In this document: positions 13,631-32,185 of the stretch, in pieces
How positions within the stretch are numbered: the first letter of the stretch is position 1
How the letters are laid out: each line of letters starts with the position of its first letter
Assembly: GCF_016859285.1 (NCBI RefSeq)
Contig: NC_053415.1
Span: 25,823,001 to 25,887,000, forward strand
Source of the DNA: Xiphias gladius
Lineage: Eukaryota; Chordata; Actinopteri; Istiophoriformes; Xiphiidae
Length of the DNA: 64,000 bases
Direction of reading: 5' to 3'
Made by a program: the position numbers and the translations under genes
The notes under the pieces: model-generated
Database searches by the model: none
What the model was told of the DNA's origin: nothing
Seen by the model: the letters and a program-made list of their open reading frames with translations, nothing else

Positions 13631-14410
13631 GCACTGCCCTGAAGTGGTAGGAAAATCAATTCATGCCAGTTTAACCATCATTAGTACTGAGCCCAAACCA
13701 AAAACGGGCTCTTAACCTTGTAACAGCTCTGTGAAAAAATGCCTAATTTCCAAGAACGTTCTCACTTTCAAAGTGTAAAAGTGAAATTTTTCCTCATTAA
13801 AGATTTAGACATCAAGTTATTTCTCTGACCTCCTCTGACACTACCGTCAAACTATGGGGTACGGATTGTTGCGTTTTCACTTTAAGTGTTTGACTGGCCG
13901 AGCACTATACATATAGCGACTAATTAGTACAAATAATGAAACCTAACTCTAATTGAAAATAATTTGTTTCTACGAATCCATAGCCTTCGTGAGGCCTACC
14001 TTTAGCAAATTACCACGACACATGATTCATAATTATCTCAGCAACAGGACTCGTTAATTTCAGATTGCCAGACTGATCCTTGAGTCTAAAAACTTCTTAT
14101 CCCGAACTCTCTATGTAAGAAGCACTTGCTGTACTTATGGCACGGCCCTTTTCCAAGTGAGGGAATTTGTTTTTTGCTGTGACTTCGATATCTCAGGCTA
14201 CATGCTACCCAAGATGCCAATCAGATCCAAAGTGTCTGCTACCTGACAGGCCGATTTCAGGGCAAAACGAGTCCCTCAGCCGCTCTCATGACACCCCTCC
14301 GCTCACTGCAGCTTTCATCGGGGCTACCGACAAATGGCCCATGGACTAGACGCTGTTGTCATCTACTGGTGAATTTGGGGTATGACATCTCATCAGAATT
14401 TGTAGAAATC
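13631..14410. other. Non-coding stretch
   Basis: Complex, moderately AT-rich sequence between copy B of the dispersed repeat and the probable dnajb11 3' end. I see no gene or clear repeat in it. Confidence 0.4.
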
Positions 14411-14416
14411 TTTATT
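14411..14416 (-). terminator. Candidate dnajb11 polyadenylation signal
   Basis: TTTATT on the plus strand gives AATAAA on the minus strand, about 1.1 kb after the dnajb11 stop. The 3' UTR would span 15,542-14,390 or so. Confidence 0.35.
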
Positions 14417-15542
14417 TATCTTGTCAGTCAAAAGTACATTATCCCCCAGAACACCCGGTAAAAATGGCCAAGTAATTCACATTTAAGGCCAAGACACTCT
14501 CATGAAGTTGGGAGGCGGCGTTGCAGTCGATAGTAAAAAGAGAGAGGAGGGAAACCCTAAAACCACAATACAATACAAACCAGCCAGCAGTACCTAGCGG
14601 GGATGCTGCTGCGTCATGGTCTGCAGTCCCTTGGAGTTGGAGGCGTTCAGCCACGACGGGGAGGGCGTCTAGTGGGGCCGGAGGAGGTGCAAAACCACGT
14701 TTCCTCCCAAATGATAAAACGTCACTGTTCAATTTAAGAGGTCAACTCTTGACACGGTGAACCTGGGGGGTTTTGCAATGCGAGCAGTTCTCCCGTCACG
14801 ACGCGGCGGAGGCAAACAGACAAGTGAGAGCCGACATAAATTAGGAAAACTTGAACACAACAAACAGATGAGCTTTGTTCTTCCCTATTTACAAAGTATT
14901 ATTGGACAGGAATCTGACCAGAGCAAAAACCGTTTCATCAATCAACAGGTGAACTTGTTACATTCATAAAACTAATTTAAAACAAAAAAGGAATCAAATG
15001 GAACAACTTGTGGTCTTGCACGGTTTGAAAGTTGTTCAGCAGTTGGAAGTGGACTTTCTTCTTCTGCGGGGGTCCAGTTTGTCAGTAGCTCATCCTTCAG
15101 CAGATGTGGGGGGTGAGCGAGTGTCTAACTGTCGTCCCCAGAAAAGGTACAGTGGTCGACACATTGGCGGACAGCGCTCGTTTGATCTTAACACTTCGCT
15201 CGGATAGAAACTGGTGAATTTGATTTTTAAAATAGACAGAAGGTCTTATTACGATGTAATGTAGGGACAGGAAGAACGCACAACACAGACGTGGCATCTT
15301 TCTTTCCAATTGTACACTTCAAACATGTGCAGTTGTGCCACTGCTGACAAGATGTAGAACATTAAAAAGTGAAAGTTGGGTTTCAAGCCATCCTGAGAAC
15401 AATCTGAAAATAATAAATACACCCTGGCCAGAATTATGGAGCGCGCTCCTGTTGACTGAAGATGTATGAGAGTGTCTGTGTGTCTGTCTGTCTGTCTGTG
15501 TCTTTGTGGCGGATAACTCAGTCCAGGCTGTCTGGTGGCGTG

Positions 15543-22105
<6,563 letters not shown>

Positions 22106-22559
22106 AGCTTAGATCCCAGTATGTATGGAGTAACCAGCCCAAAAACAAAAAAAACAGCCGGCTTTTGAAGGTTGGATCCCGCTGCCGGTCACAAGCCTTC
22201 TTCCTCCTGTCAGGGTAAGCCCTCCCACTGGATGTCTGCAAGTCCGCCTCTCGGTCAAGACTCCGCCCACCGTTAAAGAAACACCCCCCTCAGCCTTTTT
22301 TTGAATAATTAATCACCTCTTTTAATATGTGATGTTTTCCTCCAGGTGTTCAAAATTTATGTATGAATTCAATTTGAAAAAAAACCTAAAAGACAAACAA
22401 ACAAACAAAAAAACCCAGCACGTTTTGCTCACTGTATGAAAACGGTCCGCAGTGCAGGTTAACGCTGGGTTCAGGTCCTGTCATTCCGAGTCGGAAACAT
22501 CAGGAATTTCTGACACCGACAATATCTCCCACTCTCCCACTGGACGGAATAGGACACAG

Positions 22560-23060
22560 CGGGCCCCCCGGGCACAGACCGGGGGCACAGACGTGTCATT
22601 TAAATGCTCTCCAAGGAGCTCCTGTGCAGGAGCAAGACGCCCAGTCTGAAAGCAGGAGTGTTGCTTGTAGTTTCTTTGTGTCTCAGTTTCAATGTCTTGG
22701 AAGTTGTTTCACATCAGTTTATTGTCATTTTGTGTCTCTGTGTCCTTGTGGTTGTTTTGCACGTCCTTTTTATTGATTTTTTTTTTTTGCATTTTGTTTG
22801 ATAGTTGACACTCTAGATACAGACAGGAAACAAGAGCGCGGGGGGTGGGTATGACAAGGATCCCCCGGGCCGTTATTTGAACCGTGGGATTTGCAGTTAT
22901 GTAGAGGGCTATGCGCTTTAACCATTTGGCCACCAGACGACCTGTGTCGCATTTCTTTGTAGAGATTTTGCGATTTTTTTATTTTATTTATTTTTTTATT
23001 TTTTGTAGTCGGTTCTTCTTTTGTGTCTCTTTGTTTGAATGATTTTGTTTTTTTTGGTTA
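22560..23060 (-). repeat. Inverted copy of the GACACAAA-type dispersed repeat, split by a SINE
   Basis: The GGGCCCCCCGGG head and degenerate CATTTTGTGTCTCTGTGTCC / TTGTGGTTGTTTTGCA units match 11,930-12,275 in reverse. The run of units breaks at about 22,775 and resumes at about 22,950 (TTTCTTTGTAGAGATTTTG), the gap being the SINE. Confidence 0.7.
22775..22950 (-). mobile_element. tRNA-derived SINE
   Basis: On the minus strand a tRNA-like head has an A box (TGGCCAAATGGTTAAAG, 22,932-22,916) and a B box (GGTTCAAAT, 22,883-22,875). A body with TTTCCTGTCTGTATC follows and the 3' end is A-rich (T12 on the plus strand). The base-paired tRNA fold is degraded, so this is not a tRNA gene. Confidence 0.75.
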
Positions 23061-23619
23061 ACTCTCCAACAAGAAATGTCAACACCCAGCAAACAAATTT
23101 TGGTTCGGGGGACATTTTGCAAACTTCCTCTGTTTTATTAGTATAATTAGGCACACTCAATCACGGTTACAATAATTTTAAAAAATGGTGACATAAGTCA
23201 TAAAAGTCTTTTACATGATGTACATTAAAAGTTTTCAGTCATGTGAACAGATGTAAGTGTTTACGAGAGTTAAAAAAAGTTTCTATTTAGTAGTAATAAA
23301 TGGTTTTAATGGTCACTAGTTATCATTTATTTGAATATAGCCTCTAACTGTTTGTTGGTGGAAATCAAACAACTGGGAAAAATAAAAACATAAAAAGTTT
23401 CCAAGATTGTTTTGCATCTCTCCCGACCACTTTTTTTTTCTTACCTACACACTTAAATAAAATAAAATAAAAACTAGCCCAAATGAGCGGAAAACCGTCC
23501 AATCTGGCAACGCTGACTATGGTTTACCGCTGTGGACTAATGAGTGAACACTCCCCCGTTTGAATGAGGGGGATGTGATGCCCGTTCTTCCCATCCTGCC
23601 AACAGTCCCTGAATGCAGC

Positions 23620-23849
23620 ATAAAGCGCGCCCCCGCGAGCTGCGCGCAACAGATGGTCCGAGCGGAGAGGAGGCGCCAAATAGGAAGCCCTGCGGATGTG
23701 AGCCTACCTGTCCGGTCTGCCCCGGACCGCAACGAACCGCGTCGACGACCGGACCCATCTCTGCTCCCACTTATGTTTGACTTGACCCGTCGACCCACCT
23801 CCCATCGAGACGGAGCGGCGCGCTGCCGGGACGAGGATAAAGGCAGAAA
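23620..23849 (+). other. Candidate tbccd1 5' UTR exon
   Basis: CpG-rich sequence ending at a GTAAGA donor (23,850). The first coding exon of tbccd1 begins just after an acceptor at 24,496, so an upstream untranslated exon must exist; this is the best candidate. Confidence 0.4.
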
Positions 23850-24498
23850 GTAAGAACAACCCAGCCACACTTGTGGCTCCTCTGCTAGCATCGCCAGCTA
23901 ACGGCTGCTAAGTTAACGCCGGAGAGTTTACTGCGGTGAAGTTAACTTCTGACAGAAAAACAAACCTCCCTCCCGCGGTCCGTCCGGCCGCCTTTTACAC
24001 GCATCACAACGGGAAGCGAGTTGGTGTTTATTTTCTCGTCGGCCGGGGCCGGGCCGGACAGGACCGTCTTGGCATGAGCCGAGAGCCGGCTCGGTTAGCC
24101 TGCCAGACTCGATGTTGTGATGCACCGTCAGGTGTTGATGACATGAGCGGCCTGGCTGCCGGTTGTCATGGGAGCGTCAAGGCGTCGGGTTGGTGTTACG
24201 GTCTGGTTTGAGACCATGTTGAATGAGCGACCTGTAAACAGGGCTTGTTGTTACGGTCACGGCCGCGCACTTGTATGGTCAGCCTCACTACAGCTGGCCA
24301 TTGAGAAATGCTGCTCGGCTCTCCCCTCAGCTGTTCTCCAAATCTGTTTATCTAAGTTTGACTTGCCGGTCGACAAAGCGCACTGTACTCGCTTACATTG
24401 CTCTTATACTGGGAAATTCTTGCATATCCATGTATTATGCGTCCAGCTTCCACATCTTTTATTATTTTTAACACCCCCCCCCCCTTCTCTCTTCAGGC

Positions 24499-27400
24499 AT
24501 GGAGGCAGACAGTGTGAGCATATGGCCACGCATGGAGCCCTTCTTACTGGGCGCCCTGCAGGTGAATATACCTTCACTAACGATTTCATGTCGTAATATC
24601 CAGTCCAGTGGGTGTAAATGTTGTAAAATGACCAGAGTTCACGCCACTGTAGGCGGCTCCCTCCTCCAAACTCAGCCTGCACTACCTTCGAAAGATGGCG
24701 AGCTACGTGCGAACCAGGGACGGCTGCTTCCCCGTTCTGGGCTGGCCCATGTGGAGGCACATTGCCTGCGGAAAGCTACAGCTTCCGGAAGACCTGGCGT
24801 GGCTCTACTTTGAGACCTTCGACCTTCTCGTAGGCCACACACCAGAGGAGAGGCTGGAGCGGGCAGAGTGTCTCTCCCAGTGCTCTTCCAAAAGTGAGCT
24901 GGACCAACAAAGGAACAAGGTGAAAAAAAAATGAGAGGGGTGGAGTGAAAGATTACGTGTGCAAATGGCTTCATTTACCTGAGAATGTGATCTTATCTCA
25001 TCCCCAGTTAACCTCTCAGTGTCATGTCTTACTCTCTCATGAGGGTGTGCTGCTCACTGTGTTGTGTTTTTTTTTGCCCCAGGCAGAGGTCAGTGTTGTA
25101 ACCATGCTCTCAAGTGCCAGTAGGAGCCACACATTGATATGCGACCCTCGTTTCCCTTTTCTCCTTTTTTACTCCAGTTGTCCGTGGACACGCTGCAGTT
25201 CCTCCTCTTCCTCTACATCCAGCAGCTGAACCGCGTGTCTCTGCGCACCTCCCTGATCTGCGAAGAGTGGCCCAGTCACCGCACTCGCTCCCCCTCCTCG
25301 TCAGACCGAGAGGCCAAGACTAGCTCCCAGAACAAGGTCCTTGTTGCTGTGAAGGACGAGAGACAGACTGAAACCATTATTGCATGTCTGGCAGCATTCT
25401 GCAATTCTGATTACCTGTCACCCAGTGCAAAACATCTACAGTTTAAACACCAAACGTTCTTGTCTTCTCTCGGTTGTGTGATGTGCCACTCATAGTCCTT
25501 TTCTTTTTCTGTTTGGTTCAGCAGAACTGGGATGATCAGGCCCACCTGTCATTTGTGCAAAGCCATCTAGCCGAGATTCTGGAGCTGCTGGTGGAGCCGG
25601 GACAGCTGTCACAATCTGGACAGGCCCTAAGAGACTGCCAGGTCTGCGGACAGTCAGCACACATCATCCATTGCTGTACACCAGCAAACTTAAAGCAGCT
25701 AGGATAGATGTATTGTCACAATAACCATGTATTTAAATGTGTTAAATGTGACAGTGTGAAAGTGGTCGCTCGTGGTGATGAATCTGCAGAGTTTTATAGT
25801 GAGTTTCAGCTCGTTGTTTAGCTGCTCTAATCCACAACTTTACTGCTGTGGTTCTCATTCACTGCTCTCACAGTGTTGTTTTCGGGCGCAGCAGGCAGAT
25901 GTTTTCAGAGAAATAGCTCTAAAAAGCCACGGTCCACTACCTGTCCGTCACCAAACAGCAGGCAGACACAGTCCGAGACCAGCTGGTGGACACAGTGGAG
26001 CGTTTAGCAGCTAAAGGACCAGATATTAACCTCGGGAGTTGTTTGAAACCAGAAACAGCGCTAACATGATTCGCCGGGGGCCCGGAAACACGACTCCGAG
26101 TGAATGTAATGTTGCTCCGAGACTGAAGTGTAAATAAGTCTGTCAACAGCTTCATCATATCGGCTTAAAAGATGATATGTCAGTGTTGTTTTCATAACTT
26201 GTTTCTGCTGCCTCAGACGGGCCCAACAGATCAGTTATTGCAGGTTTAAGGATTTAAAGTACATACTGTATGGTGGTATTGATTACAGTCGAGAGCCCTA
26301 TCGGAGCAAAGCTTACCGTGACATCTAATTTCCATTGCCTTAAAAGCAAAGCACGAATTACTTTGCAATCTTTGCTTACAGAATAGCCGTTGTATGCTCT
26401 GTGCTTTTAGAAGTTGCGACTGAGATAAACGTCTGATTTTTATGCCTGATATCTTTTTCCAGATATCCTTGGAGGCCGTGCGGAGCTTGGACCTGCTCTT
26501 GGAGGGCTCGGTTTGCCACGGCAGAGCTGTTCAGCCTGTCCACAGGCTGCTGACCAAAGCTCCGCTCCAGACACAAGCTGGCTGGTCCACACAGAGCCGC
26601 TCCTTCCCCCTGCACAAGCTACTCTTGTGTCTCCAGCGCGGCCTCACACTCAACCCCTTTGGGATTACCGCCTGCCTGCGCTCAGGCAAGAAACTGGCCT
26701 GGGCTCAGCAAGGTATCCTTTCTTGCAGTAATTTTAGACAATGAGTCTGAGGGGAAAGCATCAGAAGTCAGGAAAGTGGTATTTTATGGGTGCTTACGTT
26801 AAGTGCGTCTGCAAGTCATCACTCTTTCTCTACCGGTCTACATTTCTTTGACAGTCTGTGTTTGTGCATTGTAGTGGAAGGGGCCATGAAGAGAGCCAAA
26901 ATAGCCAGGAACACCCACACGGCTCCACCTGGCAGTAAGATGGTGCTGATGTCCCAAGTCTTCAAACAGACCCTGGCTAAAACCTCAGACAAGCTGACCG
27001 GTGCCAACGTCAAAGTCCACAGATGCTCAGATGCCTTCATATACCTTCTGTCACCTCTCAGGTAAGGTTAGCTTCCATTAATATACAGCTAGGTCCATAA
27101 GTATTTGGACAGCGACACAATTTTGGTAATTTTGCCTCTGTCCACCACCACAATGGATTTGAAACCAAGCCATCAAGATGTGATTGACGTGCAGACTTTC
27201 ATCTTTAATTCAGGGGGTTTAACAAAAATATCTCATTAACCGTTTAGGAATTACGGTCGTTTCTATACATAGTCCTTCATTTTCAGAGGCTCAAAAGAAA
27301 TTGTGTCCAAATGCGAATTTGCGAGTACCAAACGCATATTCAACACTTGGAATCAACTACAGACCTTTCATCTGCTTAATTTGTCATGAAATAACGAGGG

Positions 27401-28873
27401 AACAGGACACGCCTGGACAAGAAAGTGATCAATTGTCAATTGTCCAATTACTTTTGAGCCTGTGAAAATGAGGGACTATGTATAAAAATGGCTTTAACTC
27501 CTAAACGGTTAATGGTTAAACCCCTTGAATTAAAGATGAAAGTCTGCACTTCAATCACATCTTGATGGCTTGGTTTCAAATCCATTGTGGTGGTGGACAG
27601 AGGCTAAATTACCAAAATTGTGTCACTGTCCAAATACCTATGGACCTAACTGTAGGTTGTGTGATGGACTTTTTGGGACACCGTTCATCTGTCATGGTCT
27701 TTGTTGCTCCTTCAGATCAGTTAGCCTGGACAAATGCCGTGACAGCACAGTGGTTCTGGGTCCCGTCGAGACCAGCGTCCACATCCACAGCTGCCAGAAC
27801 GTGCGGGTGGTGTGCGTGGCCGGCAGGATCGCTGTTGGGGCCTCCTCCCGTTGCACCATCCACACCTTGACGCCCACCCGCCCCTTGCTCCTACCTGGAA
27901 ACACAGACATTACACTGGGACCCTTCCACACTTTCTACCCCTCCCTGGAGGATCATATGGCCAGCGTGGGGCTCGCTGTGGTCCCCGACGCCTGGGACCA
28001 GCCCCTTCTTCTGGGGACCGAGGGCATCGTCGACCCCTCACTCAACACATCGTCCAACCCGGACCCCGCCTGCTACCGCCTGCTGCCCCCGGCTGAGTTT
28101 CACACGCTGGTTGTGCCTTTCCAGATGGAGGGCGACACATGTGAGGTGCCCGGTGGTTTGCCTCCTCCGTATCAGGCGGCGCTGGATGAAAAGCAGAAGA
28201 GAATACAGAACTGGCAGAAGACCGTGCTGGAGGCCCGGCTGAGCAAGTGAGTGGCCAGTCAAGCCCTTTTTTTCCCCCCACACCATTATTAGAAAGTGCA
28301 CTCATTTGATCCAATAGCACTTAAACGCCCGATCATCTACGCATGTGTAAAAACAAGTTTTATTATTCCGTTATCCAGCGCGCTATTTTTATCAGTGGAA
28401 AGTTAGACGGGAACGGCCCTTCAGAAAATCAATAAGAATGTGAGTTAGCCATTCAGCTGGAGAGATATGATGGAGCTCAGTGGAGGCATTAGTGTCAGAA
28501 AACCGGCTCCAGGGGCTCTACACTGGAACAACAGGGATTGATTTCTATATGATCATATTTAGACACTAATCTCTTCCACATCCTGCCCGGTTCACTGCTC
28601 TGTAGTTTACCTCCTTTTGTTTTCTCTGTAGCAACTGAATTCTCATGTGTGTCCTCTAGGGAGCAGAAGCGGCAGTTCCAGGAAGTGGTGGAAGTCAAGT
28701 TCCACGAGTGGCTTCTGGAAACGGGGAACAGGCAGGAACTTGACAGCCTCATCCCGTCCGCGGTGGCCTCTTTAAAGGACTTGAATGGACCTGCGACAGA
28801 CGCGCCCCGAGTTAATGACACCGAACATATTAGGAATGGACGGGCAGCGGGACAGTCACCTTTGGCTTGTTGA
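24499..28873 (+). CDS. tbccd1: TBCC domain-containing protein 1
   Basis: Eight coding exons: 24499-24561, 24653-24919, 25178-25336, 25525-25641 (or from 25522), 26463-26712, 26875-27061, 27716-28246, 28660-28873. They encode 595 or 596 residues; human TBCCD1 is 557, the extra length lying mostly in a diverged C-terminal tail after the conserved QLDSL-like segment. Matches to the family include WRHIACGKLQL, DTLQFLLFLYIQQLN, NPFG..ACL.SGKKLAWA and LTPTRPL. The TBCC-type beta-helix domain lies mainly in exons 6-7. By family knowledge the protein sits at the centrosome and is needed for centrosome and Golgi positioning; unlike TBCC and RP2, it is thought to lack the GAP arginine, and here the aligned place reads GRIAVGA (my alignment). 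Exons 3 and 4 end at weak donors (GTCCTT, GTCTGC) but the joins are supported by phase and similarity. Confidence 0.94.
25800..26190 (+). repeat. Dispersed repeat of unknown class, copy C
   Basis: In tbccd1 intron 4. Shares TTTCAGCTCGTT, CCACGGTCCACTACCTG, CACCAAACAGCAGGCAGACA, GAGACCAGCTGGTGGAC, ACACAGTGGAGCGTTTAGCAG, CCTCGGGAGTTG and ATGTCAGTGTTG with copies A and B. Confidence 0.7.
27086..27652. mobile_element. Palindromic short DNA transposon (MITE) with arms of about 200 bases
   Basis: Left arm 27,086-27,297 and right arm 27,451-27,652 are inverted copies (CTAGGTCCATAAGTATTTGG against TTAGGTCCATAGGTATTTGG reversed). TA dinucleotides flank both ends, fitting a Tc1/mariner-type target site. 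No transposase is encoded. It lies in tbccd1 intron 6, ending about 60 bases before exon 7. Confidence 0.85.
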
Positions 28874-30851
28874 ACTGTTGGATTACTCTTGTTTGGGTCT
28901 CTTCCGGCGGGATACTGGTACCTGTAGATTAGGGCAACGCGATGGTGTGAACAGACAGGCTGCATGTAGTATTAGTGACATTAGGATTTCCTGCCTTACC
29001 AAACTGAGGAGTACGTTCACTGCGAGTATTATCGTACAGGATGGTTGTTTACACCTTACTCTGGAAGGTCTGGAGCTGTGGATCCAGCTTTTACAGCAAC
29101 TCACGTCCCACTCATTCCTGAGTGGAAAGCTGGCGTGGGCTGCTTTACAGTTCCTTCTTACGAAAACACAGCAACTGTGTCTAAGCCAAGTCGGGAGGGG
29201 ACTGGCGTGGTGTAGAACATTACAGGCACCGGGCTTTTGAGGGGAGGTTTAGACTAACAAAAAAAAAAAACACTAACAAAAACGAGGAGCATCTGTGAAG
29301 TCACCGCCAGCTCTTAAAGGGACATTTTGGAAAAAGATTAAATTTGGGTTGACTGCTTCATGTAATGCCTTGGAGACAGAAATTCTAAATCTGGTCAAAA
29401 AAGTGGGAGCAGCTGAGGAGGGACAAGGCAGCCGCCACGACTGACTGTGACAGGCTGAGGGATCTTTCGGACATGCCCCTAAAATGTTCCCGTGGGACAT
29501 TACAGCTCTAGGATGTAGTAATAGTTCTCAGTTTGACGGTTGAAATCCACTTATTACCCAATGTTGTTGTGTAAGCCGAGTATAGTCAGAGGTGTTTTTG
29601 AGCAACTATTAGAGGAACGTAACCTTATAGCAGGTGCGACTGGTTTCACCATCCTGCGGTGCTGGTTGCTGCTTTAGGGGAAGTTGTGGCTCGGTACGGT
29701 GAAGTTCCTGGAGAACCAGTGGTGTCCGAAGTTCCCAGACTGCGCCCATGTATGTAAAACTCAATGCTATTTTCTGCTCCAAGAAACATTTTCACTAAGG
29801 GCAGTTATCCTGCGTGCACTTAAAGATGGAGAATATAGAGGCTAAATAAATTCAGCACTTTGGGTACTAAGGACACGTTAGTGCACCAACAGTTACCAGC
29901 TCAGGACATAGTATTTTTCTGTGTTATTAGAATATGAAGAGATAGCAATCAAGCGTTTACCATTATGAGGAAAAAGGAAGGAACGTTAACGTAATTTATT
30001 TTAGATATGTAATCGCACCGTCCAGAGGTAGAGGGTCAGTCAACGGTACCTGCAGCTACACTGTGTTCCACGGGCTGAAACTGTCAAGCATGTTGTATTT
30101 TGTTGCCGTACCGCAGTAGGTGTTTTCAGCAGCTGTCAAAAGGAAATATTTGTTCTGACGTTAGTGAGAGCGGTGCGGCCCCGAGGACAACTGTTTTTCT
30201 GCTCCGTCATTTATGGCGGACTTTTCCTTTTTATTGTCTTCAGTACGACAGAAGTAACTGACTCGCTGACGTGTACCAACGGAGGCAAAACTCAACGAAC
30301 TTGTGGTCAGTTTGCAGATTAGTGGCCAGATGTGCAACTAATCCTAAATGTATGTTTATTTTTGTATTAATTCACCTGTATAAATGTGTATATTTCAGCA
30401 TTATAGTGTGACTTTATTTCAGAAATCTTCCGTGCCTCCAGGACCATTTTCAACATTTAATGCCTCCCTCACTTCTACTCATCACGGCATGCTACATTTT
30501 GAGGGTTTTTTTTTTTTCTTCCCAGAATGGGACATACTGTACATTACACACAACGGAACTGCTGCATGTGTCTTCAAGGCAGCATTTTATTAGTTACTGG
30601 AAGTTAAGCGAAGTTGGACTATGTAATAAATATGTACTGTTAAAATGTTATTTCATATTAGAAAACATCACTGTAGGAAAAAAAATCTAAATGCTGGGAT
30701 GTGTTTTCATTTTCAAGATGAAAGTGGTTACACTGTAAAATGCCTTACTGCTGTTGCTTTACTTTGAAAACGTGCCCTTTTGATTTGAACACACGCACCT
30801 TTTATGCACCCCTTACTATGTGAAGAGCACTATATGTTTGCTTGTTCAAAG
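28874..30851 (+). other. tbccd1 3' UTR (probable)
   Basis: About 2 kb without another gene between the tbccd1 stop and tandem AATAAA signals. I see no second gene or clear repeat in it. Confidence 0.6.
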
Positions 30852-30867
30852 AATAAAAATGAATAAA
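30852..30867 (+). terminator. tbccd1 polyadenylation signals
   Basis: Two AATAAA hexamers at 30,852 and 30,862, followed by T-rich sequence. Confidence 0.65.
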
Positions 30868-31039
30868 GGTTTTGACTAAAACCAGGTCACCTCCCGCTTA
30901 TTGCTTTGGATGCTTTGATTCTGTATTTACCTTCGGACACAGCAATATGCTCCACATTTGGTATAATGGGAACCAGTTCATAAAGTCCATCTGAGTGACA
31001 GAGGAAATACATTGAAATGCATGAATTGCAATCGTATTA

Positions 31040-31935
31040 CAAATAGGTACAACTGGTACAACTAGTACTTTTACTCAAGTGCCGCACTTTTTGAGATACT
31101 TGTATTCTACTTGAGTATTCCCATTTCATGCCACTTTGTGTTTCCACTCCACGTCAGGAGGAACTGTACTTTTTACTCTACTACATTGCTCGGCTGTTAC
31201 ACTCAAAATATACACTCAGCGGCCACTTTATTAGGTACACCTGTACACTCTAATGCATTCCAATACAACTGTTCTGCCATCCAGTCAACTTCTATGATGC
31301 CCATAATGTTCAGTTTAGTGGACCCCGTCATAGAGGTGTTAGTTACATAACGTGTGTTGTGACTGCGTTGTATTCAGACGTGTTTCTAGTATTTTGCCCC
31401 CCTCATGTAAATATAGTGCTGTCCAGTACGACACGATCACCTCAATAACAAACATATGATTGAACTGACACATTTCTGACAATGTCAACAAAAACCGAAC
31501 ATCATAAACTCTGCAAAAGTACAACAAATGGGCAGAGCTGTTGCGACGGATGGCATTAGTTTGCACAGGTGTACCTACTAAAGTGGCCACTGACTGTGTA
31601 ATGAGCTTATAAAATACGATGCCTGATCATAAACAACCCTTCAATATAAAAAATATCCAAAATTAGTTCCACAACGACCAACTACAATGGTGAAATGCTG
31701 CTTCCAAACTGATGGATCAGTAATAATGATCCAATATACGGTAAAATGTATGCAATATATAATACAATAATATACAACACAAGGGCCTTTTTCTGCAAGA
31801 GTACTTATAATACTTGAAGTATGTTATTTAAGTGTTTTATTTAACTGAGACTCTGAATTCAATGCTCTTGTACTGGAGTATTTTTAGAGTGTGGTACTGG
31901 CACTTTTATCTAAGTGAAGGATCTTAGTGCGTCTT
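31040..31935 (-). repeat. AGTACTT-type short element (hAT-like), interrupted
   Basis: Sequence such as GTACTTTTACTCAAG, TTGTATTCTACTTGAGTAT and TTTCCACTCC (left part, to 31,212) and ACTTGAAGTATGTTATT with TACTGGAGTATTTTTAGAG (right part, about 31,790-31,935) belongs to a very common percomorph element that begins CAGTGGTGGAA and ends CCACCACTG. It is reversed here and split by the insertion at 31,213-31,598. Confidence 0.6.
31213..31598. mobile_element. Tc1-like MITE with TTTATTAGGTACACC ends
   Basis: The ends CACTCAGCGGCCACTTTATT and its imperfect inverse at 31,567-31,598 are flanked by TA. The termini resemble those of the 1.2-kb Tc1-like element at 61,192, so it is likely a short derivative of a related family. 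Confidence 0.8.
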
Positions 31936-32178
31936 GCACCGCAGCTCTATCTGGATTCATCCATAAGGCAGAAATAAGTCATGAGTTGGCAGGTCCTTGC
32001 CAGGTGGGGGCAAGCCGGTGGAGCTGGCATGTGTGACATGGTGCGAGAGCCGGAGCCCGGGGGTGGGCACTGGACCCAGCCAGTAGAGAAGTGGGGTCAA
32101 TGGACGCTCACCGTGCCCGCCCATTATGCCGTAATCCTTCCTCGCTTTTCTGGAAAAACTGAATAGCACTAGAATCAC

Positions 32179-32185
32179 TGACTCA
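32179..32185 (+). promoter_or_regulatory. TGACTCA site upstream of crygs
   Basis: TGACTCA lies about 90 bases before the TATA box. It is an AP-1/half-MARE core; Maf factors are known crystallin activators, so a role is plausible but only inferred. Confidence 0.4.

Larger units (their letters stand above)
22106..23600. promoter_or_regulatory. Divergent promoter interval dnajb11 / tbccd1
   Basis: The near side of dnajb11 (22,200-22,290) has GC-box-like CTCCGCCCACC and no TATA box. The tbccd1 side (23,620-23,830) is CpG-rich. Between them lie repeats. I looked for an ER stress element (CCAAT-N9-CCACG, either strand) in 22,106-22,320 and did not find a clear one, though dnajb11 is known to be induced by ER stress. 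Confidence 0.5.

Noticed and set aside
22106-22320. ER stress element before dnajb11
   Set aside because: Expected from dnajb11 biology, but no CCAAT-N9-CCACG arrangement was found on either strand by eye.
22860-22950. Possible tRNA gene on the minus strand
   Set aside because: A and B boxes are present but the cloverleaf stems are degraded and an A-tailed body follows, so it is a SINE head.
27570-27715. Open frame extending tbccd1 exon 7 upstream with its own ATG
   Set aside because: The N-terminal part is read from the palindromic MITE and has no similarity to TBCCD1; the acceptor at 27,715 gives a clean in-phase join.
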